From positions 30,755,966 through 30,819,965 of the forward strand of contig JACGWO010000001.1 of assembly GCA_034509735.1 (NCBI GenBank): a stretch of DNA of 64,000 nucleotides, in the 5' to 3' direction. This DNA comes from Sesamum alatum (taxonomy: Eukaryota; Streptophyta; Magnoliopsida; Lamiales; Pedaliaceae). The position numbers were made by a program, and so were the translations under genes. This document shows, one piece after another, positions 1-9,578 of this stretch. Every line of letters starts with the position of its first letter. Position 1 is the first letter of the stretch. The notes beneath the pieces were generated by a model. The model did not search any database and was not told the origin of the DNA. It saw only the letters and a list, made by a program, of their open reading frames with translations.

Positions 1-1169
1 CCATTAAATAAATCCCTTTGATAAATCCAATTTATCAATTTAATTCCTTCTATCAAATAGAAAGAATTATTTCTCCAAGAAAAATAAAGGTCCCGATTAA
101 ATCTAATTTAATCATTCCTTCACTCCAATATTTAATTCCAAATTAAATATTTAATTGTGTGTGGATAGTGTGTGACTCTTTAGGTTCACCATTCAGCTAG
201 ACTTGGTCGGATTCCTAGAATCCGTCCGTTACCATGGGTGGCCATCTAGCAACGGTCCATGGCACTAGAGACTAGGTGAAATATTCAGGGATGAACATTT
301 AGGCTCTAACAGTACGCTTGTCCTTCTGTCTTCGGTCTCATCACTTAGTGTCTAGGGCACGGATAACGCAGGTACCCATCTTGGACCTAAGTGTCGGTCT
401 GTCCTCACTAAACGCCGCAAGGGAAACCTTCCCTTCTGTTCAGTCACTGTGGCCACAGTTTTAGGGACAAGACCTAGAGCATACATGAGACTCAACTGTC
501 AAAACCTATTGACAGGAGACAGATCCTTTCTTGGAAACTACTGTCACTTTGCACACCAGGACTGCACTAGACATGGCTTATGACTACCAAAGAGAATTCT
601 GGCAATCTCTCACCATATCTAAGATACAGTTCTGATGTACAGGTAAACTCAGTAATTCCTCAAGTCAAAGGACTTGACCTGTACCGTTGGAACCGGGAAT
701 ACTCGTCATACCTTGCAGACCATACTCAAGGTCCTCCGTAAGACGGTTCCCACGAGTCACCTCAGTCAGCTGCGTCCTAGCAGGCTAACCCACTAACACT
801 GCTTAGACGATCCTCGTCACCCGTCGATGAAACACGACAGCAGATGCTTAGTGCAAGTCTCAAATGGAATCCCGGTACCCATTTTCGGGATTCCTTGACT
901 TGGAGATTTTCCGGACTGATTCGGGAAGACTGATTTCATGGACCTACCTCCAAGCGTAGTCCCAGTCCCGAAATCGAATCTCAGTCCGTGGGCTCTGTTT
1001 GCGTAGTGAACAGATATGGAAAAATAGGTACAAGTGAACACAAACAAAGTAATGCCAAATGAAAATTCACTTCTTTATTCATTAATGATTTATCAAAACA
1101 CTCATAATTGTCTAGACATAGGTTACATATACCCGCCAAAATTGGCTTACATGGTCACCTATTCTAACA
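1..1169 (-). repeat. 3' LTR of E1, truncated by window edge
   Basis: Matches 8410-9578 base for base apart from one substitution (A for G in AGGTACAAG) and two compensating one-base indels. The inner boundary is the LTR end, read on minus as TGTTAGAATAGGTGACC, directly next to the polypurine tract. The missing outer part (about 820 bases) lies left of the window, so its target-site duplication cannot be checked. Confidence 0.93.
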
Positions 1170-1184
1170 ATCTCCCACTTGACC
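1170..1184 (-). other. Polypurine tract of E1
   Basis: On the minus strand GGTCAAGTGGGAGAT ends exactly where the LTR begins with TG. This purine run is where plus-strand DNA synthesis is primed. The same tract occurs at 9579-9593 (E2), 13490-13503 (E3), 20060-20073 (E4), 37382-37396 (E5) and 53468-53478 (E6). Confidence 0.85.
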
Positions 1185-1185
1185 T

Positions 1186-1485
1186 TTAAAGCCAATCACC
1201 CATATGCCTAATCCCCATCTTCTCAAGATGTTGCGTATGAGCACTTTGCGACATAGGCTTTGTCAGAGGGTCTGCTGTGTTGTCTGCTGAGTTGACTCGG
1301 TCCATCCGAACGTCACCTCTTCCTACCATTTCTCTAAGAAGATGGTAGCGTCTAAGAATGTGTTTGGAACGGTGGTGAGATCTCGGTTCCTTCGCTTGCG
1401 CTATTGCACCGTTGTTATCACAGAAGATGACAACGGGCTCGGCGATGCTAGGCACCACACCCAACTCTTGGATGTAGTTTCTCAT
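1186..1485 (-). CDS. RNase H C-terminal piece, E1
   Basis: 99 residues carrying the end of the polyprotein: VVIFCDNNGAIAQAKEPRSHHRSKHILRRYHLLREMV, which I describe only by its key positions (the DNNGA box and the HHRSKHI box of copia RNase H), followed by ADNTADPLTKPMS and the natural stop just before the polypurine tract. It would degrade the RNA strand of the RNA/DNA hybrid. It is out of frame with the RT piece by the indel near 1533. Confidence 0.85.
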   Translation of the reverse strand: MRNYIQELGVVPSIAEPVVIFCDNNGAIAQAKEPRSHHRSKHILRRYHLLREMVGRGDVRMDRVNSADNTADPLTKPMSQSAHTQHLEKMGIRHMGDWL

Positions 1486-1525
1486 CCAAACCGCTTCCTT
1501 AGCAGCTTCTGAAGCTGCTATGTAT

Positions 1526-3049
1526 TCAGCCTTCAGTGGTGGAGTCAGCAGTGGTTGCTTGCTTGGAACTTTTCCAAGCCACTACTCCTCCGTTGAGCTT
1601 GAATACATACCCCGATTGAGACTTGGCATCATCGTCATCAGACTGGAAGCTGGCGTCGCTAAAGCCTTCCAGAATTAGTTTTCCATTGCCATAGACTAAG
1701 AACATTTCCTTAGTCCTCCTTAGGTACTTAAGGATGCCCTTAACTGCATTCCAATGTGCCTCTCCTGCACAGGACTGATATCTGCTAGTCACGCTCAAAG
1801 CGTATGCAATGTCAGGCCTGGTGCAGTGGACCGCATATTGGATGCTACCTACGGCAGAAGCATAGGGGATGACTTTCATCTTTTCAAGTTCCTCATCAGT
1901 CTGCGGGGACTGTTTCTTGGACAACTTGATCCCATGCCTCATAGGAAGGAACCCTCGTTTGGAGTTGTCCATTCGATATCTCTTTAGGACTTTCTCCATA
2001 TACGAGTTTTGGGTGAGCCCTAACATCCTTTTAGATCTGTCCCTGACAATCTGGATGCCTAGGATGTAGGATGCTTCACCCAAGTCCTTCATGGAAAACT
2101 TGGTTGACAGCCATGCTTTCGTGTTTCCTAACATTCTGACGTCATTTCCAATGAGTAGAATGTCATCCACGTAAAGCACTAGGAACACTATGGAGCTCCC
2201 ACTGACCTTCTTGTATACACAAGGGTCGGATTCGTTTTTGATGAAGTCATAACCCCGTATTACCTCATCAAATCGAATGTTCCAACTCCGGGAAGCTTGT
2301 TTGAGGCCATAGATGGACTTCTGGAGACGACAGACTTTCTGTTCTTCTCCAGCGACCGTGAAACCCTCCGGCTGATCCATATAGATCTCTTCTTCAACGA
2401 AGCCATTGAGGAAGGCCGTTTTCACGTCCATCTGCCATATTTCATAGTCATACCATGCTGCTATGGCAAGCAGGATCCGAATGGATTTAGCCATGGCTAC
2501 TGGCGAGTAGGTATCCTCAAAATCGACCCCGGGTCGTTGAGTGTATCCCTTAGCTACAAGCCTAGCCTTGAAGGTAGTGACCTCTCCATCAACGCCGAGT
2601 TTGCGCTTGTAGACCCACTTACAGCCCACTGGCTTAACACCTTTCGGTGGATCTACAAGTCTCCAAACTTGGTTCTCGCTCATGGAGTCCATTTCGGTTT
2701 TCATGGCCTCAAGCCATTTCCCAGAGTCGATGTCTGACATCGCTTCCCCGTATGTCTTAGGATCGTTATCCAGAAGATCGGTCGCACCTAGAAATCCATA
2801 TCTCACTGGAGGTCTGGATTCTCTAGTGGACCTTCGGAGAACGGGAACGTTAGTGGTAACTGTGGGCGCTGACTGTATCGGAGCCGGCGGTTCAGGGGCC
2901 GGGGCTGGCCTGCCTTGAGGTTGTCCTTCATGCCTAGCATGTTGGACTTCTCTAGGTAGGTCAGTCCTCCTAGTGTCTATCCTGAATCCTCTAGGTGAGG
3001 TTTCCGCGACTGTTTTCTGATGGCTGAGTTCCATCACTTGATTCCTCAA
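1526..3049 (-). CDS. Reverse transcriptase (RVT_2) and start of RNase H, E1
   Basis: 507-residue piece. Residues about 20-80 are a proline-rich linker between integrase and RT. RVT_2 starts near KWLEAMKTEMDSM and includes VGCKWVYKRKLG, KARLVAKGYTQ, QMDVKTAFLNG and the catalytic box LYVDDILLIGND (Tyr about residue 293, bases 2162-2173). RNase H begins at KSQSGYVFKLNGGVVAWKSS and breaks at one extra T near 1533. The apparent N-terminal Met is only the first ATG after the frameshift, not a true start. E2 reads through both flanking breaks. Confidence 0.9.
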   Translation of the reverse strand: MRNQVMELSHQKTVAETSPRGFRIDTRRTDLPREVQHARHEGQPQGRPAPAPEPPAPIQSAPTVTTNVPVLRRSTRESRPPVRYGFLGATDLLDNDPKTYGEAMSDIDSGKWLEAMKTEMDSMSENQVWRLVDPPKGVKPVGCKWVYKRKLGVDGEVTTFKARLVAKGYTQRPGVDFEDTYSPVAMAKSIRILLAIAAWYDYEIWQMDVKTAFLNGFVEEEIYMDQPEGFTVAGEEQKVCRLQKSIYGLKQASRSWNIRFDEVIRGYDFIKNESDPCVYKKVSGSSIVFLVLYVDDILLIGNDVRMLGNTKAWLSTKFSMKDLGEASYILGIQIVRDRSKRMLGLTQNSYMEKVLKRYRMDNSKRGFLPMRHGIKLSKKQSPQTDEELEKMKVIPYASAVGSIQYAVHCTRPDIAYALSVTSRYQSCAGEAHWNAVKGILKYLRRTKEMFLVYGNGKLILEGFSDASFQSDDDDAKSQSGYVFKLNGGVVAWKSSKQATTADSTTEG

Positions 3050-3848
3050 GGATCAGCTCATCAGGTTGGATATCCTCTGGGAAGCCTTGCTCCAAGAATA
3101 CTGCATTCCTTGAAACAAATACCTTTTGTTCCAAAGGGTCATAAAAGTAATAACCCGCAGTTTCTTTAGGGTATCCAACGAACCTGCATAGGCTAGACCT
3201 GGATTCTAGCTTATCTCCCACTAACCTCTTGACGTATGCGGGGCTACCCCACACTTTCAAGTAGTTGTAGGATGCAGGCTTGCCGTGCCATATCTCATAT
3301 GGCGTTTGGGTCACTACACTAGTAGGCGCCAAATTCAATAACTTGGCTGCCGTTTCTAATGCATAACCCCAAAACGATAGGGGCAATTTGGTAAAACTCA
3401 TCATGGAACGAACCATGTCCAACAGGGTTCGGTTCCTCCTTTCAGAGACGCCATTTAACTGTGGTGTTCCGGGAGGTGTCCATTCTGACATTATACCATG
3501 TTCCTTTAGATAATCTAGGAATTCGGCACTAAGGTATTCACCGCCTCGGTCTGACCGTAGGACTTTAATTTTGCAGTTGGTTTGATTCTCCACTTCAAGT
3601 CTGAATTCTTTAAACCTCTCAAGAGCTTCAGACTTGTACCTCATCAGGTAGACATAACCATACCGTGAATGATCATCGGTGAAGGTTATGAAGTAGGAGA
3701 ACCCACCTCGGGCCTGCGTCCTTAGTGGTCCACACACGTCTGTATGGACCAAGTCCAACAGACCTGTGGCAAGCCTGCTTTGTCCTACAAAGGGCTTCTT
3801 GGTCATTTTCCCTCTTAGACAAGATTCACAAGTTGGTAGATCACTCAA
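2991..3848 (-). CDS. Integrase domain piece, E1
   Basis: 285-residue piece opening with the second half of the integrase zinc-binding module (CESCLRGKMTKKPF) and running through the rve catalytic core: VHTDVCGPL, TFTDDHSRYGYVYLM, LRSDRGGEYLS and NGVSERRNRTLLDMVRSMM hold the expected D, D and E positions. It then has the C-terminal region (YLKVWGSPAYVKRLVGDKL, RFVGYPKETAGYYFYDP). The enzyme would insert element cDNA into the chromosome. The frame is lost at 2991-3049 by one extra T. Gln codon CAG at 3714-3716 is intact here but is a stop in E4 and E6. Confidence 0.88.
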   Translation of the reverse strand: MSDLPTCESCLRGKMTKKPFVGQSRLATGLLDLVHTDVCGPLRTQARGGFSYFITFTDDHSRYGYVYLMRYKSEALERFKEFRLEVENQTNCKIKVLRSDRGGEYLSAEFLDYLKEHGIMSEWTPPGTPQLNGVSERRNRTLLDMVRSMMSFTKLPLSFWGYALETAAKLLNLAPTSVVTQTPYEIWHGKPASYNYLKVWGSPAYVKRLVGDKLESRSSLCRFVGYPKETAGYYFYDPLEQKVFVSRNAVFLEQGFPEDIQPDELILEESSDGTQPSENSRGNLT

Positions 3849-4736
3849 GTCCCCAACCTCTAGGTTCTTTTGAGTCTACCAACCTTTTCATCCTATCTTG
3901 GGATATGTGACCTAGCCTAGCGTGCCACAGACGTGCGTTCCCGTTATTATCTAATTTCCGTTTGTGTTGAGCGTTAAGAACGAAATTCGTTTGTTGCAAG
4001 ATATAGAGCCCATTATGTAATGTACCAAGTAGATGAGCAATTCCACACCTCATCAAATAAAAGCAATTTTTATTGATTTTAAACTCATAACCATTATTGT
4101 CTAACAATGGAATGGAAATGATGTTTTTAATCATACTGGGTACAAAATAAACTTGCTCTAATTCTATGCTAATGGTATCACTAATAACTAAAGTGGCGGA
4201 TCCTACTGCTTCTGCCGAGATGGCCTTGCCATTTCCGAGCTTCAGGATCATGTCCCCGCTACTTAGTTTTCTGCTTCTTTTCAACACCTGCAGATCATTG
4301 CAAATGTGAGCTCCACAGCCGGTATCCAATACCCAAGAGGCAGAATTAGTGACCATGTTAACCTCAATCACAAATATACCTTGGTTTGAGAAGAGTTTGG
4401 GGCACTCTCTCTTCCAATGCCCTTTCTCACGGCAGTTGATACATATGTCATATGCCTTCGACTGTTGCTTGGAGACAACCTTTCCCTTTCCTTTGCCTTT
4501 CCCCTCTTTGGCAATGGGAACACTCTGAGTGTTCGTAGCTGCTATGACTGCCTTTCCCTTCCCTTTCTTCCTTTCCAACGTCCGGCACCCTTGCCTTTCG
4601 TCTTGGAAGTAGAAGCACCTCCAAACAATACCGAAGGCGTGGACTTCTTAGTCGTTGCCTCGTATTGCACCAACATATTGATCAACTCATGAATACCCTT
4701 CTCAAGTGCATTTGTAGTTGACAATAAATTGATCAA
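3841..4736 (-). pseudogene. Nucleocapsid CCHC, protease and pre-integrase piece, E1
   Basis: Two overlapping open pieces (4542-4736 and 3841-4578) belong together but are in different frames. They carry the zinc knuckle CINCREKGHWKREC (CX2CX4HX4C, RNA binding), the aspartic protease active site WVLDTGCGAHIC, and the GAG-pre-integrase histidines LWHARLGHISQDRMKRLV. The lysine/glycine-rich stretch before the knuckle is typical basic nucleocapsid. The frame ends at PRGWGLE because of one extra A; E6 continues NLEVGDLSDLPTCESC at that point. Confidence 0.82.
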
Positions 4737-5235
4737 AGGAGGGTGGGAGTGACTGAAGGATCACATCTATGTACGTTTCGTTATCGAGACCTGCCTTTAG
4801 GTCCTCGAGCTTTTCCACTAGGGTAAGCATTTTAACCCCATGTTCTTGTACAGAGGATCCTTCTGTCATTTTAGTTCCAAAGAACGCCTTGGTCGCGACA
4901 TACCTAGTATGCCGGTCCGGGACTGCATAGCAATCCTTAAGGCGAGCCATTATGGAAGGGACATCGTCTAGCCTTTCATATTGCTTCTGAATCTCATTGG
5001 TCATCGAAGCAAGTATGATGCTACGAACCTTCCGGTTATCCTTATGCCAAGTCTCGAACGTCTCACGTTCCTCTGGCGTGGATCCTTCCGGTAAGGTCCT
5101 AGGGAGAGGCTCGTCCATGACGTAGCCTTGGTTCTCATAATCCAGGACTATCCTGAGATTGCGCAACCAGTCGTTGTAGTTGGTTCCATTAAATTTGTTT
5201 ATCTCAAGAATGGTTGAAAGTGGGTTCTTAGACAT
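4702..5235 (-). CDS. Gag core (copia-type, UBN2-like), E1
   Basis: 177-residue open piece starting MSKNPLSTILEINKFNGTNY. It is the capsid-forming Gag of a copia element. It shows the usual N-terminal signature (LxxNKFxGTNYxxWLRNLRIVLD, first 35 residues) and the Gag core ending in VILQSLPPSFDQFIVNY. The ATG is the first in frame, and the same start is conserved at 49412 in E6. The frame is lost at residue about 174 by a deletion next to the motif NALEKGIHEL that E6 retains. The product would bind its own RNA and build the virus-like particle, but here it lacks the nucleocapsid tail. Confidence 0.85.
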   Translation of the reverse strand: MSKNPLSTILEINKFNGTNYNDWLRNLRIVLDYENQGYVMDEPLPRTLPEGSTPEERETFETWHKDNRKVRSIILASMTNEIQKQYERLDDVPSIMARLKDCYAVPDRHTRYVATKAFFGTKMTEGSSVQEHGVKMLTLVEKLEDLKAGLDNETYIDVILQSLPPSFDQFIVNYKCT

Positions 5236-5610
5236 TTTAAAATCTACATGTTGAAAAACAACGCGCGATCAGCAGAAAGTAAAGACGGTGGTTTGATAAA
5301 AATAATTAAATGCTTGGTCTTTAGTCATTTAATCCTCCCACTATTTATACGAAAACACGGTACTCTCAAACGTAGTTTTCGGGAATCCTTTCCTAGTGGG
5401 CTTGGGATCCACAGCGATTTTTCCCATACCCCGCTTTTACGATTCGCATGGAAAAGATCCTGTGGGAGGTATTCCATACCATTCTCGTTCCACGAGATTC
5501 CCAAGATTATTGCCTCACCCTTTTGCATGATCCCGAGGACTCCAAGCGAATCATGCTAATTAGGCGTTAGACCCGACCCAATCGACCGAGCCATGGACCC
5601 ACTAGTACCC

Positions 5611-5704
5611 CACGACTCGTGAGACAGGTAGCAGCAGCCCATTTTTCGTTCATGACATAGTGCAGCTTCTTTTAAGTACAATAACGTGCCACGACTCGTG
5701 AGAC
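5611..5704 (-). repeat. Paired palindromic motif in E1 leader
   Basis: CACGACTCGTGAGAC occurs twice, at 5611-5625 and 5690-5704. Its core CACGA-C-TCGTG is a perfect palindrome. The same pair is kept at 40889-40903 and 40969-40983 in E5 and, inverted with the element, at 48940-48954 and 49019-49033 in E6. Spacing is 79-80 bases each time. Conservation in the coding-dead E5 suggests a role in the RNA, such as dimerisation or packaging; that role is inference. Confidence 0.7.
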
Positions 5705-6776
5705 CACGCTATTGACCTAAAACAGCTTCCTCACTATGCCACGGATTGGAAGGCATGGACGAACTCCTAGAGTTCATGTCCACTTTATCTAGGGTCTAAT
5801 ATTTTAACATTGGTCCAACCAATGTGAGAGTAATAATGACCGAGATCTCATACTACATCCATACATTCATCCAAAAATGCATAAATGAAATTCATCCATA
5901 GCAGTTATACATGATAAATAAAACCCATTCATCCATCACAATAACCACATGCAAAATTAAAGCCTAGCACGCCCCTGTTGGATGATCACAAGCCCGAATC
6001 CTATGCGATCCACTGAGCCCGCAGTGGATCTATGGTCAATCTAGGGTTGGTCCTATACTATTACAATAATAGTAACCCAATCATCATTCTTATGGGCCTT
6101 GGTCTCTTTTTCTCTTTCTTCACTTCATGGAAAACGCCAAGGGACCTCCGGTCTGGGCTCTCCATGTGGTCCTTCCTTCTTCTCCACCAATTACAAAAAA
6201 TGGAAACCTCACTCCTAGTCTACTCTCATTACATATAAAAAATTAGAAACCCCAGCGAAAACCCGGGGGAGTACATAAGGAGGGAGGTAGAAAGCCTTAT
6301 TATTCCAAGGCACTAGAAAGAGAGAAGGAGAAAGCAGTTTAAAGAGGCACACAGGCCCAACAGTAAATCAAACCATACATTCGGTCTAGGGCTCGTGATC
6401 ATCCATTTCCATCCAACACACATAATTACATGATCCAATCACATAATCATAATATTCCAACAACACATGATTTCCAATCACATCAATCCAAGATGAAAAT
6501 AAATGAACATGTGCGTAACGTGTGAAAATAAAATATAAATATTGGCAATGTAAATTTTTTTTTTTTTCGTTTTTAGGAAAACCTTTCCTCATTATTTTAA
6601 GTAAAATAACCCTGGGATTTCAAATCCATTTATTTTACTCCTAAAATAATGTCTTTAGGAATTTAGGAAAAATTGAACCCAAAAACGAATTTTTCAGAAT
6701 TAATTCAAAAATTAAAAAACTGAAAATAAATTTAAAAAATAAAATTACACTAGGGTTTCAAAACCCTAGCCAAGGA

Positions 6777-7372
6777 GCCGCCGGCCGCCGCCGCCTGCAG
6801 CAGTCGGCCGCCGGGCGCGCAGGGCAGCAGGCCCTGCCTGCCGCCTCTGCGCGCGCGCAGGCACCGCCTTGCCGGGCGCGCGCGCGCAGGCCCCTGCCTG
6901 TGTGCGCGCGCGCCTGGCCGGCATCAGTCTGCGCGGCCTGGCGCATCGGCAGGCCGACGCGCGCGCAGGCTCCTTTGCCTGTGCGCGCGCGCTGGCCTGC
7001 TGGCCACCGGCCGCGTCCCTGCGTCGTGCGCAGAGCGCGCGCGCAGACGCGCACTGGGCGTGCCTGCCGGGCGCGCGCGCGCAGACGCCTCCGTCTGCGT
7101 GCGCGCGCGCCTGGCGGCGCGCCTAGCGCCCGTCCGCGCGCGGGCTCCTCCGCCCGCCAGCCTTGCGCGCGCGCGCGCAGACACCTCTGTCTGCCCGCGC
7201 GCGCGCCTGGAGGCGTTTCCATGCGCGCACGCCCGCGCGCAGCCAACCCGGCTGCGCGCTGCCCCTGCGCGCCGGCAGCGCGCGCGCGCGCAGGCTTCCC
7301 ATGCCTGCGCGCGTCTGCCCTGCCGGCAGCGCTCGGCTGCGTGCGGCCAGCCTTCCCGGCTGGCCGGCTGTG
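6777..7372 (-). repeat. GC-rich hairpin array in E1 leader
   Basis: About 600 bases of (GC)n punctuated by short inverted repeats with 3-7-base loops: CAGGC/GCCTG at 6828-6840, 6887-6900, 6966-6981 and 7291-7307; CAGAC/GTCTG at 7082-7097; CAGACA/TGTCTG at 7177-7192; CGGGC/GCCCG at 7141-7156. Several extend by flanking GCGCGC. Stem bases differ between units but stay paired. On the element's sense strand the loops are purine-rich (GGG, GGA). Equivalent blocks lie at 42440-42715 (E5) and 47551-47890 (E6). Confidence 0.8.
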
Positions 7373-7571
7373 ACGTTTTCTCGTTTTTCAGATTAATTCC
7401 CATCCCGATTCCCAAGAAAAACAGAAAATACCAATATTCAGCAATTCACACGAATTAAAAGCAATAAAATAACATGCTTCAAGAATCAAGAAATTCAAGA
7501 TTTAATTACAACATGCTATTTCACGTTTCATGCTTAAAACGCACATAAACCCTAGGCCTATACACCGAACC

Positions 7572-7585
7572 GGGCTCTGATACCA
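7572..7585 (-). other. Primer-binding site of E1 (initiator Met tRNA)
   Basis: On the minus strand TGGTATCAGAGCCC starts one base after the 5' LTR end. It is the standard plant initiator-Met tRNA complement used by most copia elements to prime minus-strand DNA. Confidence 0.92.
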
Positions 7586-7586
7586 C

Positions 7587-9578
7587 TGATAGATTATGTG
7601 GATCGTCCCGGGAAAAGCGCGAATGCGGAAGCGCGGTATAATTAAAAATTAAAACGGAATTTAAACATGCTTTTAAATTAAAAAACACGTTTCAAAGGGT
7701 GTGCCTTTGAAATTTTCCCGGGCATTCGGTGTATCTCATGAACGTATAATATAAAATAAATCATGGAGGCCATAGGGTTGAAAATTAAAGAGGGACGAAA
7801 ATTTAAAACGAGACCTACCCGTTGTCGTTTTCGTCTTCAACGGCTACACGCGTTGTTCCCCGTTTTGCACCAAGATCCCGTCTTTGAGACCCTCTAATTC
7901 GTGACACACGATCCACCCACGTATCTTGCACGTCGTGCTAGCAACGAACAAGTGTATAATTTTGGAGTGGATGAATCAATAACACATTATCAATTAATGG
8001 TATTGATTCATCAAGATTCTAATGTTCCAAGAACAAAAGAATCAAGAAAACTATTTTCTTGAGAGAGAGAGGGGCGGACGAGAGAGATGGGAGAGAAAGA
8101 AAAACCGTGTGTGTGTGTTGTGTGTGTGTGTTGGAGTTTCATCATCATGTAAATTGTAGGATGCTAGGGGTTTATATAGAAGAGGAGTTTAATCCTCTTT
8201 AAACTCCTCTTTTAAGAACTCTAATTTGATTAGGATTTTGACCTAGTCAAAGTCCTAGTCAAACTAGTGTTTTGACCTAGTCAAAACGATCCTAGCCATC
8301 CATCTCTCCCATTAATCTCAACCGTTGATTTAATTTAATTTAATGGAAATATTTAAAACCTATTTAAATATTTCCAAGAGGCTAAAATAAATATAAATAT
8401 TATTTAAGCCCATTAAATAAATCCCTTTGATAAATCCAATTTATCAATTTAATTCCTTCTATCAAATAGAAAGAATTATTTCTCCAAGAAAAATAAAGGT
8501 CCCGATTAAATCTAATTTAATCATTCCTTCACTCCAATATTTAATTCCAAATTAAATATTTAATTGTGTGTGGATAGTGTGTGACTCTTTAGGTTCACCA
8601 TTCAGCTAGACTTGGTCGGATTCCTAGAATCCGTCCGTTACCATGGGTGGCCATCTAGCAACGGTCCATGGCACTAGAGACTAGGTGAAATATTCAGGGA
8701 TGAACATTTAGGCTCTAACAGTACGCTTGTCCTTCTGTCTTCGGTCTCATCACTTAGTGTCTAGGGCACGGATAACGCAGGTACCCATCTTGGACCTAAG
8801 TGTCGGTCTGTCCTCACTAAACGCCGCAAGGGAAACCTTCCCTTCTGTTCAGTCACTGTGGCCACAGTTTTAGGGACAAGACCTAGAGCATACATGAGAC
8901 TCAACTGTCAAAACCTATTGACAGGAGACAGATCCTTTCTTGGAAACTACTGTCACTTTGCACACCAGGACTGCACTAGACATGGCTTATGACTACCAAA
9001 GAGAATTCTGGCAATCTCTCACCATATCTAAGATACAGTTCTGATGTACAGGTAAACTCAGTAATTCCTCAAGTCAAAGGACTTGACCTGTACCGTTGGA
9101 ACCGGGAATACTCGTCATACCTTGCAGACCATACTCAAGGTCCTCCGTAAGACGGTTCCCACGAGTCACCTCAGTCAGCTGCGTCCTAGCAGGCTAACCC
9201 ACTAACACTGCTTAGACGATCCTCGTCACCCGTCGATGAAACACGACAGCAGATGCTTAGTGCAAGTCTCAAATGGAATCCCGGTACCCATTTTCGGGAT
9301 TCCTTGACTTGGAGATTTCCGGACTGATTCGGGAAGACTGATTTCATGGACCTACCTCCAAGCGTAGTCCCAGTCCCCGAAATCGAATCTCAGTCCGTGG
9401 GCTCTGTTTGCGTAGTGAACAGATATGGAAAAATAGGTGCAAGTGAACACAAACAAAGTAATGCCAAATGAAAATTCACTTCTTTATTCATTAATGATTT
9501 ATCAAAACACTCATAATTGTCTAGACATAGGTTACATATACCCGCCAAAATTGGCTTACATGGTCACCTATTCTAACA
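7587..9578 (-). repeat. LTR shared by E1 (5' LTR) and E2 (3' LTR)
   Basis: A 1,992-base LTR with ends TG and CA. The right end abuts another polypurine tract (9579-9593) instead of host DNA, so it is the 3' LTR of E2, while its left end abuts E1's primer-binding site. One LTR between two internal regions is the product expected from recombination between LTRs of tandem copies. Confidence 0.92.
8171..8179 (-). promoter_or_regulatory. TATA box of the E1/E2 LTR
   Basis: CTATATAAA on the minus strand, about 580 bases before the LTR's transcriptional 3' end. The same box is at 54882-54890 in the E6 3' LTR, and a variant (CTATAAATA) is at 35625-35633 and 43525-43533 in E5. It is followed by a purine/pyrimidine microsatellite-rich leader, as expected for the start of R. 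Confidence 0.65.

Larger units (their letters stand above)
1186..5235 (-). pseudogene. gag-pol polyprotein of E1, broken by small indels
   Basis: One ancestral reading frame of about 4 kb is split into five or six open pieces. Compared with E2 and E6, the breaks are a short deletion at the end of the Gag core (near 4720), a one-base change near 4575, one extra A in an A-run near 3870, one extra T near 3016 and one extra T near 1533. Each lies in or near a homopolymer except the first. Domain order is Gag, CCHC knuckle, aspartic protease, GAG-pre-integrase, integrase core, RT, RNase H. The separate pieces are annotated below. No complete protein is expected unless the frameshifts are sequencing errors. 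Confidence 0.88.
5236..7571 (-). promoter_or_regulatory. Long untranslated leader of E1
   Basis: About 2.3 kb without a credible gene lies between primer-binding site and gag. Copia leaders are usually far shorter. From gag outward it holds a conserved block with paired palindromes (5611-5704), a stretch conserved in E5 and E6 around TAGCACGCCCCTGT (about 5960-6060), an AT-rich stretch and a GC-rich hairpin block (6777-7372). ORFs of up to 163 residues across the GC block are compositional artefacts rich in Arg, Ala and Gly. Confidence 0.75.
1..9578 (-). mobile_element. Ty1/copia LTR retrotransposon E1 (left end outside window)
   Basis: Read on the minus strand, this is a complete copia order: 5' LTR (7587-9578), initiator-Met tRNA primer-binding site, long leader, gag, CCHC/protease, integrase, reverse transcriptase/RNase H, polypurine tract, and a 3' LTR cut by the window start. 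Integrase before RT is diagnostic for copia. Motif wording (MAKSIRILLAIAAWYDYE, YMDQPEGF, LYVDDILLIG) resembles the Tork group, which is a tentative assignment. The two LTRs show only about three differences over the 1,169 shared bases, so insertion was recent. The coding region is nevertheless broken by several small indels. Its 5' LTR also serves as the 3' LTR of E2. Confidence 0.93.

Noticed and set aside
2297..2737. 146-codon antisense ORF over the RT domain, also in E2, E4 and E6
   Set aside because: It is a shadow of the conserved RT frame. Its recurrence simply follows from conservation of the sense protein.
6758..7458. Overlapping ORFs of 77-163 codons on both strands in the GC-rich block
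   Set aside because: All six frames are open because the sequence is (GC)n with few A/T bases. The products are Arg/Ala/Gly-rich, mutually overlapping and not conserved between E1, E5 and E6.
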